A DNA stretch of 64,000 bases from CAUZIZ01 sp965218775 (lineage in GTDB: Bacteria > Acidobacteriota > UBA6911 > RPQK01 > JAJDTT01): assembly GCA_965218775.1 (NCBI GenBank), contig CBDCLS010000006.1:2976001-3040000 (forward strand), given 5' to 3'. The notes under the pieces were generated by a model. The model was not told the DNA's origin. It saw only the letters and a list, made by a program, of their open reading frames with translations, and searched no databases. Shown one piece after another: positions 1 to 8,877 of this stretch. The stretch's first letter is position 1; every line of letters starts with the position of its first letter. The position numbers and the translations under genes were made by a program.

Positions 1-308
1 ATTCCCCCGGCTTCGTGACCAATCGGATCCTGATCCCGATGCTCAATGAAGCCGTGTTTGCCCTGATGGAAGGCGTGGCAGAAGCAAAAGAGATTGATCA
101 AGTGTTGAAGTTGGGCATGAACCACCCCATGGGTCCCCTGGAACTGGCCGACTTGATTGGCTTGGACATCTGCTTGGACATCATGGAGGTACTCTATGAC
201 AGCTTCAAGGATTCGAAGTATCGCCCCTGTCCCTTGTTGAGGCAGATGGTCGACGGAGGCTGGCTGGGAAGGAAGTCAGGTAGGGGCTTCTATGACTATA
301 CGTCCTAG
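1..308 (+). CDS. 3-hydroxyacyl-CoA (3-hydroxybutyryl-CoA) dehydrogenase, C-terminal part
   Basis: The reading frame is already open at base 3 and runs to a TAG at 306-308, so the 5' part lies outside the window. The visible ~102 residues are the C-terminal helical domain of the NAD-dependent 3-hydroxyacyl-CoA dehydrogenase family: the linker motif SPGFVTNRIL leads into the dimerisation domain, followed by a MNHPMGPLELADLIGLD stretch and the terminal GRKSGRGFYDY motif. This enzyme oxidises (S)-3-hydroxyacyl-CoA to the 3-ketoacyl form in beta-oxidation or butanoate metabolism. The short one-domain ending suggests the ~285-aa Hbd/PaaH type rather than a FadB fusion, but the N-terminal half would decide. 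A thiolase for the next step is encoded at 4005-5267, not in the same transcript. Confidence 0.9.
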   Translation, partial: SPGFVTNRILIPMLNEAVFALMEGVAEAKEIDQVLKLGMNHPMGPLELADLIGLDICLDIMEVLYDSFKDSKYRPCPLLRQMVDGGWLGRKSGRGFYDYTS

Positions 309-357
309 GAGTTTTGCAGGAGCCCCAATAGAGAGTGTTCGAGGAAAGGAAGAGATC

Positions 358-1386
358 ATGAGTGAACAACGGAACAAGGAGAGAGCGATTGAGTTGGCCC
401 TGGCTCAGATTGAACGACAGTTTGGCAAGGGTTCCATCATGAAATTGGGCGATGGGATCAGTCTGGATGTTCCCGTGATCTCCTCTGGCTCTCTGTCTCT
501 CGATGCGGCCCTCGGGATCGGCGGACTCCCTCGGGGCCGAGTCATCGAGGTGTACGGCCCCGAGTCCAGTGGAAAGACGACGGTGGCTCTGCATGCCATT
601 GCCGAGGCCCAAAAAGTGGGTGGAACCGCCGCCTTCATCGACGCCGAGCACGCGATGGATGCTGTCTACGCAGGCAATCTGGGTGTCAAAGTGAAGGATC
701 TCCTGGTTTCACAACCGGACTACGGCGAGCAGGCCCTGGAGATCGGAGAAATGCTGGTTCGAAGCGGTGCCGTGGATATCCTGGTGGTCGACTCCGTTGC
801 CGCCCTGGTTCCTCGAGCAGAGCTCGAGGGCGAAATGGGTGACTCCCACATGGGACTCCAGGCTCGTCTGATGTCGCAGGCGCTCCGCAAGTTGACCGGG
901 ATTGTTTCCAAGTCCAACACCTGTCTGATTTTCATCAATCAGGTCCGGGAGAAGATCGGGGTGATGTTTGGCAACCCCGAGACCACTACCGGAGGCCGTG
1001 CTCTCAAGTTCTATTCCTCGGTTCGTCTGGAGATCCGTCGAATCGCTGCGATCAAGGAAGGCGACCAAAATGTGGGCAACCGAACCAAGGTCAAGGTGGT
1101 CAAGAATAAAATGGCACCGCCCTTCAGGAATGCAGAGTTCGATATCGCCTTCGGACGGGGAATCTCGCGCGAGGGAGAGCTCCTCGATCTGGCGGTCGAG
1201 CACGGGTTCGTGGAAAAGAGTGGTTCCTGGTTTTCCTACGGCCAGGATCGTTTGGGACAAGGGCGCGAGAATGCGAAGCAGTTCCTGATCGAGAACCAGG
1301 ACCAATCTCGTGAGATCGAGCACAAGGTGAAAATTGCCCTGGGAATCATCAAGCCTTTGAAAAAGGTCGAGGCGGCAGGACAGTAG
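358..1386 (+). CDS. recA: Recombinase RecA
   Basis: RecA forms filaments on single-stranded DNA, drives strand exchange and triggers LexA cleavage. The 342-aa product has normal family length. Visible motifs are the Walker A GPESSGKT at about residues 67-74, Walker B ILVVDSVAAL near 140-150, the L2 DNA-binding loop with NPETTTGG near 205, and a short C-terminal tail. The frame is open further upstream, to 292, but ATG 358 is chosen because a purine-rich ribosome-binding site (AGGAAAGGAAG) lies just before it and family N termini begin here. It starts 49 bp after the dehydrogenase and may share its transcript. No recX follows; the next gene is tRNA-Gln. No recognisable LexA box was seen upstream. 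Confidence 0.98.
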   Translation: MSEQRNKERAIELALAQIERQFGKGSIMKLGDGISLDVPVISSGSLSLDAALGIGGLPRGRVIEVYGPESSGKTTVALHAIAEAQKVGGTAAFIDAEHAMDAVYAGNLGVKVKDLLVSQPDYGEQALEIGEMLVRSGAVDILVVDSVAALVPRAELEGEMGDSHMGLQARLMSQALRKLTGIVSKSNTCLIFINQVREKIGVMFGNPETTTGGRALKFYSSVRLEIRRIAAIKEGDQNVGNRTKVKVVKNKMAPPFRNAEFDIAFGRGISREGELLDLAVEHGFVEKSGSWFSYGQDRLGQGRENAKQFLIENQDQSREIEHKVKIALGIIKPLKKVEAAGQ

Positions 1387-1554
1387 ATCCGGACAGTTAC
1401 CGAATACCCGGCACCAGACCCCCACGCTGCAGGTTTTCAGAGAGCCGAGTTGCGTCTCAGACGGTTGGTTCGGTTCTAGACAGGTCCCGGATCGCAATAC
1501 CGCCGTGCAACCCTTTCGCGGCGTGGGTCTTTTGGGATAATATGCGACTCTGAT

Positions 1555-1626
1555 TCGGGGGTCGTCCAACTGGTAGGACAGCGGCCTTTGGAGCCGCCGA
1601 TCTAGGTTCGAGTCCTAGCCCCCGAG
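1555..1626 (+). tRNA. tRNA-Gln (anticodon TTG)
   Basis: A full cloverleaf can be drawn by hand. The acceptor stem TCGGGGG (1555-1561) pairs with CCCCCGA (1619-1625), with discriminator G1626. The D-stem GTCC pairs with GGAC around loop AACTGGTA. The anticodon stem GCGGC/GCCGC encloses loop CTTTGGA, which puts TTG at positions 34-36. The T-stem CTAGG/CCTAG encloses TTCGAGT. The 3' CCA is not encoded. A G-rich acceptor start is usual for glutamine tRNAs. The 168 bp between recA and this gene holds nothing else recognisable. Confidence 0.95.
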
Positions 1627-1832
1627 CCCTCTCTGCCGACTATGTAGCAAGTTCCTGGAAGAGCTGGGAGTTGTGGGGACCTATCTTTCCTCCCAAGGAA
1701 CGTCAGGCAGTGGGGAGATCGAGATTCAGATTGGCACTTGGCGTGTACCCGAGAGCCCAGAATCGAGAATCTGACTGAGATCCTTGTCTTTGGCAAGCAG
1801 GAAAGCTCTGTTTTCAGTGGCGATGCCCACAA

Positions 1833-3132
1833 TCAAGCCGCCACTGTTTCGGCAGAGCTATCAGCCGCCCGCACCTCATCCACCTGGCTCGGCCTGACCA
1901 GCAGCAGCGGCAGCATGGTCACAAGCGTAAAGAGGCCAGCCAGCAGGAACGAAGTTTCGAAAGAATACGACCCGCGTACCGGCCCCGCCAGCCAGTTGCC
2001 GATGACGTGTCCCACGTTGGACAGCGTCATGTAGGTAGTAAACATCGTCGCCGACGAGCGGGTCCAGGAGATTTGCATCGACAGCGAGAGGTAACTCACC
2101 GCTATAAGGGCAAACAGGCCTTGATAGAGGATCAGGTAGAGGGTGGCGAACCAGGTCTCCTCCCACAGATTTGGGAGGGCTCCGAAAGAGAGGGTAAAGG
2201 TTCCATAGAGGAAGAGAGCGATCATGAGCAAATGGCGTCGGCCAAAGCGATCCGCCAGGAAGCCGCCGCAAACCGCGCCCAGAAACTCGAGGAAGACGGC
2301 GTAACCCATGACGACTGACACCTCCACGAAGCTCCAGCCCAGTTGCTGGGTGTAGAGTGTCTTGGAGATGATCTCGGCGAGACCGTGGCCGATTGTCTTA
2401 ATAGTGCCGACCAGTGCAAAGGCCAGGGTCGCCCGCAGCGCTAAACCTTTCGCCAGGTCCTTCACTACCTCCATGGGGTTGCGCAGGCTTGAACCCTGAC
2501 CCGCTTCGTTCGCCTTCCCGCGACTCCAGGGGAAGCGCTTTTCTCCGGCCCGCTCCAGGACCAGGAGAGGCAGCAACATGATCCCGAGCAGCAAGACCAA
2601 CTGAAGTAGAACTGCGGCCTGGAGTCCCCATGCTGCCATGACTTGAGCCATTACGGCGGCTCCCGCCCCCTTGCCCACCAGCTTGGATCCCCACATGAAT
2701 CCATTGACTCGTCCGTGCTCTGAGCGGGGGAGGATGTCGACAGCTAGGGCATCCGTGGAGACATCCTGAAGCGAGGCGAAGCAGTTGTGGACGAAGAACA
2801 TCCAACCCAGAAGCTTCAGATCATGGGTCAGGTCTCCCATCAGGATCAGGCCCAGCATGGTGACCGCCATCATCAGCTCTGCGCCGATGATCCAGGGACG
2901 CCTTCGACCCATCGAGCGAATGGTGACGGTGTCGATCAAGGGGGCCCAGATCAGCTTGAAGGTCCAGGGAAGCAGGACCATTGCTGCCAACTCTCCGGCT
3001 TCGGCGTCTCCCAGACCTCGAGCGGTCAGAAACGAAATCAAGGCGATGGTCATGAATCCCCAAGGGACCCCCTGGGCGAAGTAGAGGGCACACAGGGTCG
3101 CAACCCGTTGACCGAATCGATCGGCTAATGCC
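1833..3132 (-). CDS. MFS transporter, AmpG-like
   Basis: The 433-aa product is a 12-helix major facilitator permease. The first helix ends in the phrase YFAQGVPWGFM and the loop between helices 2 and 3 carries KLIWAPLIDT followed by GRRRPW. This pattern is typical of the AmpG/acetyl-CoA transporter (SLC33-like) branch, whose bacterial members import muropeptides (GlcNAc-anhydro-MurNAc peptides) into the cytoplasm for wall recycling. A second signature loop, ADRFGRRHLL, follows helix 8. No ampD, nagZ or beta-lactamase gene is next to it, so the substrate is inferred from family only. It is transcribed alone, convergent with the tRNA and divergent from the holin-like gene. Confidence 0.8.
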
Positions 3133-3311
3133 ATGGCAGGAGATTGTAGCGGTCCGAGCTCGGAATTATTAGCTCTTGCTTCAAAAAAGCCATCAACTCG
3201 GATCCTCTGGATGGGCTGTTGCCATGCTGTCTGGGTTTGTGTTGGCTGGCTTCAGAGTGTAGACTCTTGCACCAACACTCCCACATCGGAACCTTTCAAA
3301 GAGGTGAGAAC

Positions 3312-3809
3312 ATGAGCTTCATTTCCAAGATCTTCGGGGGAGGACTGAAAGAGGTCCTGGGTGGCGTCGATTCACTGATCGGACGTTTCAAGATCAGTCC
3401 AGCAGAGCAAGAGAGTTTCAAGCTTGAGCTCGAGAGCCTGCTGCAGCAGAGAGATTCTGAGATAGAGCAGACCATTCGCGCCGAGCTCTCTGCCAAGGAG
3501 CGAATCCTGGTGGCGGAGCTTCAGCAAGGGGATGCCTATACCAAGCGTGCTCGGCCGACGGTCGTCTACGTCGGCCTGGCATTCATTCTTCTGAACTACT
3601 GCATCGTGCCTGCGATCCAGGCGATCGCCGGGAAGGTGGTGGACCCCTTTCCTCTTCCCACCGAGTTCTGGGTGGCCTGGGGTGGTATCGTCGCGACCTG
3701 GTCGGTAGGTAGAAGCGCCGAAAAAAGAGGATCCAGAGGACGTGCTGTCAGCATGATCACTGGTGCGGCGCTACCCAGCAACAGCCTGCTGGCAGACTCA
3801 GATAGGTAG
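3312..3809 (+). CDS. Holin-like small membrane protein (3TM GTA-holin type)
   Basis: A 165-aa protein starting at ATG 3312 behind the ribosome-binding site AAAGAGGTGAG; the frame is open upstream to 3219 but without a better start. It begins with an amphipathic FISKIFGGG segment, then a charged coiled region of ~60 residues (ELESLLQQRDSEIEQ), then the motif YTKRARPTVVYVGL leading into two or three membrane helices with a GxxxAxWSVGRS motif. This order resembles the three-helix holin family first described with gene-transfer-agent clusters and also found in prophages. No endolysin, capsid or portal gene lies nearby, so it is an orphan; a lysis role is unproven. Confidence 0.6.
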   Translation: MSFISKIFGGGLKEVLGGVDSLIGRFKISPAEQESFKLELESLLQQRDSEIEQTIRAELSAKERILVAELQQGDAYTKRARPTVVYVGLAFILLNYCIVPAIQAIAGKVVDPFPLPTEFWVAWGGIVATWSVGRSAEKRGSRGRAVSMITGAALPSNSLLADSDR

Positions 3810-3894
3810 TTCCCCGCAAGCGAACGCGCAGGGAGCTGCCGCCGCGGCTCTATTCGGACCGCAGCTGATAGGCTGCGAGCCGGATCATTCACAA

Positions 3895-4012
3895 GGAAAC
3901 TTTGGGTCCGGCGTTGCGGTGGGCTCCAAGCGGTCATCCGAGCCATTGGCTCGGATGAATACGACTTCGGCCTGGAGGCCAAAGCTACGTTCACCAATCA
4001 AATTTCAGCTTA
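3895..4012 (+). repeat. Interspersed palindromic repeat, family A, copy 1
   Basis: This copy shares a stretch of about 115 bp with 23508-23641 and, in reverse, 34009-34142. The common parts are GAAACTT..GGGTCCGGCGT near one end, two oppositely oriented CGGCCTGGAGGCC-type blocks in the other copies, AATA(C/A)GACTTCGGCCTGGAGG, CCAAAGCTACG and a terminal AATTTCAGCTT. This copy is the most diverged. Its end overlaps the last codons and stop of the thiolase gene (stop at 4005-4007), so the thiolase C terminus is partly repeat-encoded. Confidence 0.75.
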
Positions 4013-5267
4013 GATTCCGGTAAACCGTGACCACTGCGGTGCGGTCGTCTCCACCCAGGTTTGCAGCCGTACCATACTCGGGTGGAGTCCTGATTTGATA
4101 TTCGGCTGCCAGACCCTTCTGCTGTTTGAAGATCTCTAGAGCTTGTTTCACGCCGGTAGCCCCCACCGGATGACCGAAGGCCATGAGCCCCCCTCCCGTG
4201 TTCACCGGTAGTCGTCCGTCTAGATTGGTCGCGCCGTCCCTGACCAGATCAATGGCCCGGCCCCGCTCCGCGAATCCGAGGGCTTCGTAGAGCAACAGCT
4301 CCGTAATGCTGAAGCAGTCGTGTACTTCGGCCACCCCGATGTCCTCAGGTCCAACATCGGCGTCCTGAAAGGCTTCCTGGATGGCCCGCTCGGCGGTGGA
4401 CAGGACCAGAGGATCGGGTACTTCGTCCAGGGGCGCCGTCGCATGGCCGTAGGAAACGATCTCCACGGCGTCCCCCAGAGATTTGCCGATTCGATCCAGC
4501 CCTCTCTCCGAGACCAGGAGTACCGCCGATGCTCCATCCGAGACCTGGGAACAATCGCTCAATTTGAGGTATTCTCGATAATCCCCGTTCTCGAGAAAGA
4601 GCGGATTCTTCTCGGAAACGGTTGCGGCTCTCTCCAGTGTCATCTGGACCGTCCGCATATGGGCGTGGGGGTTCTTGTTGGCGTTGCTATAGGCCTTCAG
4701 CACCAGGCGGCCGAGGTCTTCCTCAGACACGTCGTAGGTCTGCCGATAGGCCTTGGTACGGCGGGCGAACAGACAGGGAAAGGTATAGGCATCGCAAGCC
4801 CGCTGAGTGGCGTAGTGAGCCGCCCGTGCCAGGTAGTCTGCCCCCTCTCGTGCGTTGACCGTGGTCTGTATCTCGACCCCGGTCACCAGGACCACATCGT
4901 AGCCGGCGGAAATGGCATCGACCCCTGCGAGAAGAGCGAGGCCTCCCGACGCACAGGCACCCTCCACTCTTGAGAACGGTTTGTACTTCAGATCCGGATG
5001 GACGCCTGCCAACATGGCCCCCAGGTGGCCCTGCTTGGCAAAGAGTTCGCCGGTGAAGTTCCCGACGTATCCTTTCTGGACCGCTGCCGGTTCTGTACCA
5101 GTCGATTCAAAAGCGCCCAGGACGGCCGTCCGTAGGTGGTCTTCCAGAGAGGGATTGGTCCGTTTTCCGAAGTCAGGATGTCCCTTCCAGATGAAATCGG
5201 GATGAAACTTACCGATGAAGCCGCTGTGTGCGCCTCCGATCAGATACGCCTTCCGCCTTGGCTTCAT
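4005..5267 (-). CDS. Thiolase-family acetyl-CoA acyltransferase (SCP-x-like)
   Basis: A 420-aa thiolase-superfamily protein. The acyl-accepting cysteine lies in VEGACASGG (about C105). The second catalytic region has HDCF in the loop AEVHDCFSITELL, and the C-terminal motif NTGGGLMAFGHPVGATG supplies the histidine-containing GHP loop. This form, with HDCF and no second CXG cysteine, is the SCP-x/archaeal-type thiolase rather than classical AtoB/FadA; members cleave or form 3-ketoacyl-CoA, and some work with an OB-fold (DUF35) partner. No such partner is seen here. The start ATG is at 5267. The gene stands alone, its 3' end reading into repeat family A, with a cupin gene 70 bp upstream on the same strand. 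Confidence 0.88.
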   Translation of the reverse strand: MKPRRKAYLIGGAHSGFIGKFHPDFIWKGHPDFGKRTNPSLEDHLRTAVLGAFESTGTEPAAVQKGYVGNFTGELFAKQGHLGAMLAGVHPDLKYKPFSRVEGACASGGLALLAGVDAISAGYDVVLVTGVEIQTTVNAREGADYLARAAHYATQRACDAYTFPCLFARRTKAYRQTYDVSEEDLGRLVLKAYSNANKNPHAHMRTVQMTLERAATVSEKNPLFLENGDYREYLKLSDCSQVSDGASAVLLVSERGLDRIGKSLGDAVEIVSYGHATAPLDEVPDPLVLSTAERAIQEAFQDADVGPEDIGVAEVHDCFSITELLLYEALGFAERGRAIDLVRDGATNLDGRLPVNTGGGLMAFGHPVGATGVKQALEIFKQQKGLAAEYQIRTPPEYGTAANLGGDDRTAVVTVYRNLS

Positions 5268-5337
5268 AGTCTCACGTTCCCCTTCTGAGGTGATTCGTGG
5301 GCCCAGAGCGGCATAGAGATACCGTGTTCGTGCTGAA

Positions 5338-5688
5338 TCAGCGTGGGTTCACCGATGGGTCGGTCTTCGCATAGTCCTCACGGATAGGGCTGAAGACGTC
5401 CAGTGCCCTCGCCGGCCCTCCTACAGCCGCAGCGCGATGAGGCGTGTCGGGCGGAATGATGTAGAACTCGCCGGGGTTCAGGACCTGGGTTTCATCCCCG
5501 ATGGTCAACTCCATGCGTCCTTCAAGCACGACTCCCGCCTGCTCGTGGGGGTGGCTGTGCAGCGTAACCTGAGACCCGGATTCAAAGTCTACCACCGACA
5601 GCATCAGATTCTGGCCATAGGGTGCCCGAATCTGGACGCCGGGGAAAATCTGCTGAGGAGGGATGGTTGAAAGGTCAATGAACGGCAT
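5338..5688 (-). CDS. Small cupin-domain protein
   Basis: A single-domain cupin of 116 aa when started at ATG 5688, which has a clear AAAGGAGA ribosome-binding site; the frame stays open to 5781 but that extension has no such site. The two cupin motifs are visible: SGSQVTLHSHPHEQAGVVLEG (His-His-Glu metal ligands) and PGEFYIIPPDTPHRAAA (second His). Such proteins bind a divalent metal in a small beta-barrel and act as isomerases, dioxygenases or sugar-binding regulators; the substrate cannot be told. It lies 70 bp upstream of the thiolase gene on the same strand and could share its transcript. Confidence 0.8.
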   Translation of the reverse strand: MPFIDLSTIPPQQIFPGVQIRAPYGQNLMLSVVDFESGSQVTLHSHPHEQAGVVLEGRMELTIGDETQVLNPGEFYIIPPDTPHRAAAVGGPARALDVFSPIREDYAKTDPSVNPR

Positions 5689-6150
5689 CAGCTCTCCTTT
5701 CCAGCTTCTCTGGATATTCGAAACGTTCTCGACCATCTTATCGTGACTCAGCTGGGTACCGCCAGAGGATGGGGTGTGCACGCCTGCGTCTGAGTGTCAG
5801 AATAAGGAGTCGAGACGAGGCTTGGAGGACTTTGACACTTATACGTTTGGATCCGCGGACTCCAGTCCTGAGATCACACCCTCCGACGATGGTCCGCCTT
5901 GAGAAGTCAGGGGTCTAATGTGGCGTTTGAACTGGAGAGAGGATGCGCTATCATGACTAGCCCGAATATGTGTCTGACCCATTCTCGAGTTTTGAAATAA
6001 ACAATCAATCCCGTTGGAATGGACCTCTTATGTCAAGCCGTGAAAACACGCTAAACAACCCCCAGAGGACTGAGTCTGGATCCATCGAAATCTGGCTCTC
6101 TCTCATGGGCTCGGCGCTGCAGTCCTCAAGGGCTTGCTTGGAACAAGACG
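5689..6150. other. Intergenic region between divergent cupin and mutM genes
   Basis: No coding frame with family features and no repeat is recognised over these 462 bp. It must hold two divergent promoters. One plausible sigma70-like site on the + strand is TTGAAC at 5927-5932 and TATCAT at 5949-5954 with a 16-bp spacer, about 190 bp before mutM. Confidence 0.5.
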
Positions 6151-7068
6151 ATGCCTGAGCTCCCCGAGGTCGAAACGGTACGTAGAGGGCTCGAGGCACA
6201 GATTCGGGGCAGATCCATCGACGGTGCCGCAGTTGCTGCCAATCGCGTCTTCCAGGTAGATCCGCAGTGGCTTCGCCGCCAGATCGTTGGCCAGAAGGTC
6301 GTCGCTCTAGACCGCCGTGGCAAGTACCTCGTCATCGAACTGGATGACTGGTATTGGATCGTTCATCTGGGCATGACCGGCCAGCTGACCGTGAAGCGAA
6401 AAGACGCATCTGGAGCTGTTTCGGATCGGGGACCGGATCGGTTCCCGGATATCTCTGCTGCCCTTGATCGCCATACCCCCCTGGCCCTCCGGTTCACCAC
6501 TGGCGAGGTAATGACCTTTCGAGATGTCCGCAAATTTGGACGTGTCTTCTTGATCGCCAAGAAGCAGGGGGCGCTTACAGACTTATTCGGATCTCTGGGG
6601 CTTGAGCCTTTTGGCTCATCCTATCGTCTGGAAGAATTCTTGAAGAAGCTAAGAGGCCGAAAGACACGGATCAAATCCATGCTTCTGAATCAGGGATTCG
6701 TTGCCGGGGTCGGTAACATCTATGCCGACGAGGCCCTGTTCGAAGCTGGACTGCATCCGGCTCGCACGGTGCGCTCTTTGAGGCGAGCCGAAAAGGAAGC
6801 GCTTTTTCGGGCGATTCCGGAAGTGCTCGAACGAGGGATGCTCTATGGCGGAACCACGCTGCGCGACTATGTGGGAAGCGACGGGGAACCGGGTCAGAAT
6901 CAGAACGGGCTGCGTGTCTACGGTCGAGATGAGCGGGGCTGCTATCGTTGCGGCACGGTCATCCAAAAGATGGTGATCAGTCAGAGGGGCACCCACTACT
7001 GTCCCAGTTGCCAACCGAGGAGCCGGAAAAAGGAGAAGCTGAATGTCATCAGAACGAGTGCAGTTTGA
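6151..7068 (+). CDS. mutM: Formamidopyrimidine-DNA glycosylase
   Basis: MutM/Fpg removes 8-oxoguanine and formamidopyrimidines and nicks the abasic site. The start MPELPEVETV supplies the catalytic Pro2 and Glu3; the conserved lysine of the beta-hairpin is in RRGKYL (about K58). The helix-two-turn-helix section has SMLLNQGFVAGVGNIYADEALF, and a four-cysteine zinc finger (CYRC..CPSC, about residues 268-292) closes the protein. At 305 aa it is ~30 residues longer than usual, owing to an insertion after GMTGQL in the N-terminal domain and a basic tail. Its last 26 bp overlap the start of aceB, so the two genes are probably co-transcribed. Confidence 0.96.
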   Translation: MPELPEVETVRRGLEAQIRGRSIDGAAVAANRVFQVDPQWLRRQIVGQKVVALDRRGKYLVIELDDWYWIVHLGMTGQLTVKRKDASGAVSDRGPDRFPDISAALDRHTPLALRFTTGEVMTFRDVRKFGRVFLIAKKQGALTDLFGSLGLEPFGSSYRLEEFLKKLRGRKTRIKSMLLNQGFVAGVGNIYADEALFEAGLHPARTVRSLRRAEKEALFRAIPEVLERGMLYGGTTLRDYVGSDGEPGQNQNGLRVYGRDERGCYRCGTVIQKMVISQRGTHYCPSCQPRSRKKEKLNVIRTSAV

Positions 7069-8731
7069 ACCAGTCTCAGGAGCAGGGGAACTCTTTACCC
7101 CGGAGTTTGTGAAGTATCTTCTCAGCCTTCACGACCAGTTCAGTCCTCGGATTCAGGAACTGAGGGAGAAACGCGCTGTCGTCTTGAAGCAGGCTCTGCA
7201 TCAGGGACTCAAGCCGGCTCACTTGCCGCCCAGCGAGGCCAACACGGGCACCTGGAAGGCACCAACAGTACCGGAAGATCTCAAGCTTCCGGGGATCGAG
7301 ATCTCAGGACCTGCTTCCATCACCGGCATGTTCATCAACGCGCTGAATCCCGGTCCGGACGGCTCTCGTGCCGAGGGAGATCTGGATGATGACGAGGACT
7401 CCGCCGGGCATCGTTTCCAGGATACGGTCCAGGCGGCCTGGAACCGGAAGGGAGCGGTTGATCGGACGCTGACCTACTACGATTCTGGGAAGAACAAAGA
7501 GTACAAGTTGGCGGAGGGTGAGCTGCCCTTTTTCATGCATCGGGAGCGGGGACTCCATCTGGACGAGCCTTCGGTGAGCGTGGATGGAGAACCGATTTCG
7601 GCTAGCATCCTAGGGACGGCACTGACGCTCTTCCACGCTGGCCAATCGCATGTCAATCGGGGACAGGGCATCTATTTCTATCTGCCCAAGATGGAGTCGG
7701 CGGAAGAGGCTGCCTTCTGGCGGGACTTCTTTGACGCCAGTCGCGAGCAGGTGAATGCGTTGCAGAATGCGACCATTCGAGCCATAGCTCTTATTGAATC
7801 GCTTCCAGCTGCCTATCAGATGGAGGAGATTCTCCAGGCACTGGGTCAGTACGGCGCTGGACTGAACGCAGCCCGCTGGGATTTCAAGGCAAGCATTCTA
7901 GAATACGTCATGGCCGATCCTGACTCGGTATGGCCGGACCGGTTCGGCGTCGACATCAAGACCACCGATTTCCTGACCAACATCTTCAAGCGGCTGGTAG
8001 CTATTTGCCTCAAGCGTGGGGCCGTACCGATTGGTGGCATGGCAACGGCTCTGCCAAGTAGGGAGGATGAGGTCAACCTAGCAGCCGGGGAATCAATTCG
8101 GGCCGACAAGGAATGGGAGGCTCAACAGGGGTTTCTGAGGGGTTGGGTGGCGCATATCTTTCACATGAAGACAGCCGCAGATCCTTTCAAGGAGCTGAGA
8201 GCCTCCGGTTGGGAGCCCTCCCCAGAGATGTTTCTTCCTGAGAACTACCCGGTCGAGGTTCGGGCGCCTGAGGGTCCCATCACGATTGATGGCACCCGGC
8301 GCAACGCTCGCACCCTCATCGAATACCTCGAAGGCTGGTTGCAGGGGCGAGGCGCCAAGGGAATCGACAGCCTCTACGGTCGACCCGGCATTCATCCAGC
8401 TCTGATGGAAGATCTGGCAACAGCGCGTATCTCGGTAGCGCAGATCGCACAGCGGGTCCTGCATGCGGTGCCAGACGCGGAAACCGATCAGCAGCATGAT
8501 TTCTCCCTGGTGAAGCGACTGCTCAAGGAGGAACTGGAAAGCATCCTGGAGGCGGCTGGATCAGGCTCAACGGCCACGGCAGAACAGTCGCAGCTGACCA
8601 GTCGTTACCAGGATGCCTTCAAGATCTCCCTCAAGTGGATCAAGAACTATGTCGAGCTCGATTTTCGGAGTCTGGGCTCCTATACGCGGAAAGATCTCGG
8701 CAGGATCGCCGAGGAAGAGGATGCTTTCTAA
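7043..8731 (+). CDS. aceB: Malate synthase (A type)
   Basis: Malate synthase condenses glyoxylate with acetyl-CoA to malate in the glyoxylate shunt, which allows growth on acetate or fatty acids. The 562-aa length suits the A type. Recognisable blocks are FYLPKMESAEEAAFW, ATIRAIALIESLPAAYQM with the Mg-binding glutamate, GLNAARWDF, GGMATALPSR, and the late MEDLATARIS block holding the catalytic aspartate. The start ATG 7043 follows AAAAAGGAGAAG and lies inside the end of mutM. No isocitrate lyase gene is present in the window, so the source of glyoxylate is not shown; glycolate or glycine catabolism are alternatives. Confidence 0.95.
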   Translation: MSSERVQFEPVSGAGELFTPEFVKYLLSLHDQFSPRIQELREKRAVVLKQALHQGLKPAHLPPSEANTGTWKAPTVPEDLKLPGIEISGPASITGMFINALNPGPDGSRAEGDLDDDEDSAGHRFQDTVQAAWNRKGAVDRTLTYYDSGKNKEYKLAEGELPFFMHRERGLHLDEPSVSVDGEPISASILGTALTLFHAGQSHVNRGQGIYFYLPKMESAEEAAFWRDFFDASREQVNALQNATIRAIALIESLPAAYQMEEILQALGQYGAGLNAARWDFKASILEYVMADPDSVWPDRFGVDIKTTDFLTNIFKRLVAICLKRGAVPIGGMATALPSREDEVNLAAGESIRADKEWEAQQGFLRGWVAHIFHMKTAADPFKELRASGWEPSPEMFLPENYPVEVRAPEGPITIDGTRRNARTLIEYLEGWLQGRGAKGIDSLYGRPGIHPALMEDLATARISVAQIAQRVLHAVPDAETDQQHDFSLVKRLLKEELESILEAAGSGSTATAEQSQLTSRYQDAFKISLKWIKNYVELDFRSLGSYTRKDLGRIAEEEDAF

Positions 8732-8860
8732 ATCGCAAGATATCCCAAGATACAAGATACAAGATACAAACAAGTTCCAAGTACCAAGCACCAATTCACC
8801 TGAAGTTGGTGCTTGGGATTTGAGATTTGTTTGTATCTTGTATCTTGTATCTTGCGATTT
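8730..8860. repeat. Low-complexity inverted repeat (AAGATAC units)
   Basis: The outer arms AAATCGCAAGATA.. (from 8730) and ..TATCTTGCGATTT (to 8860) are reverse complements over about 45 nt and are themselves built of direct repeats of ATACAAG. An inner perfect 11-bp stem, CCAAGCACCAA (8784-8794) against TTGGTGCTTGG (8806-8816), completes a long cruciform. It begins at the aceB stop codon and ends 17 bp before the lactate permease start. It may act as a bidirectional terminator, but its repeated internal structure suggests a small mobile palindrome. Confidence 0.85.
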
Positions 8861-8877
8861 TTCTGGGTGAGGGTAGT

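Noticed and set aside
292..357. Longer RecA starting upstream of 358
   Set aside because: The extension has no similarity to RecA N termini and the strong ribosome-binding site precedes 358.
1387..1554. recX or a terminator after recA
   Set aside because: No RecX-like frame is open, and the GACCCCCACGC / GCGTGGGTC complementarity is ~90 bp apart and imperfect, so it is not a convincing terminator.
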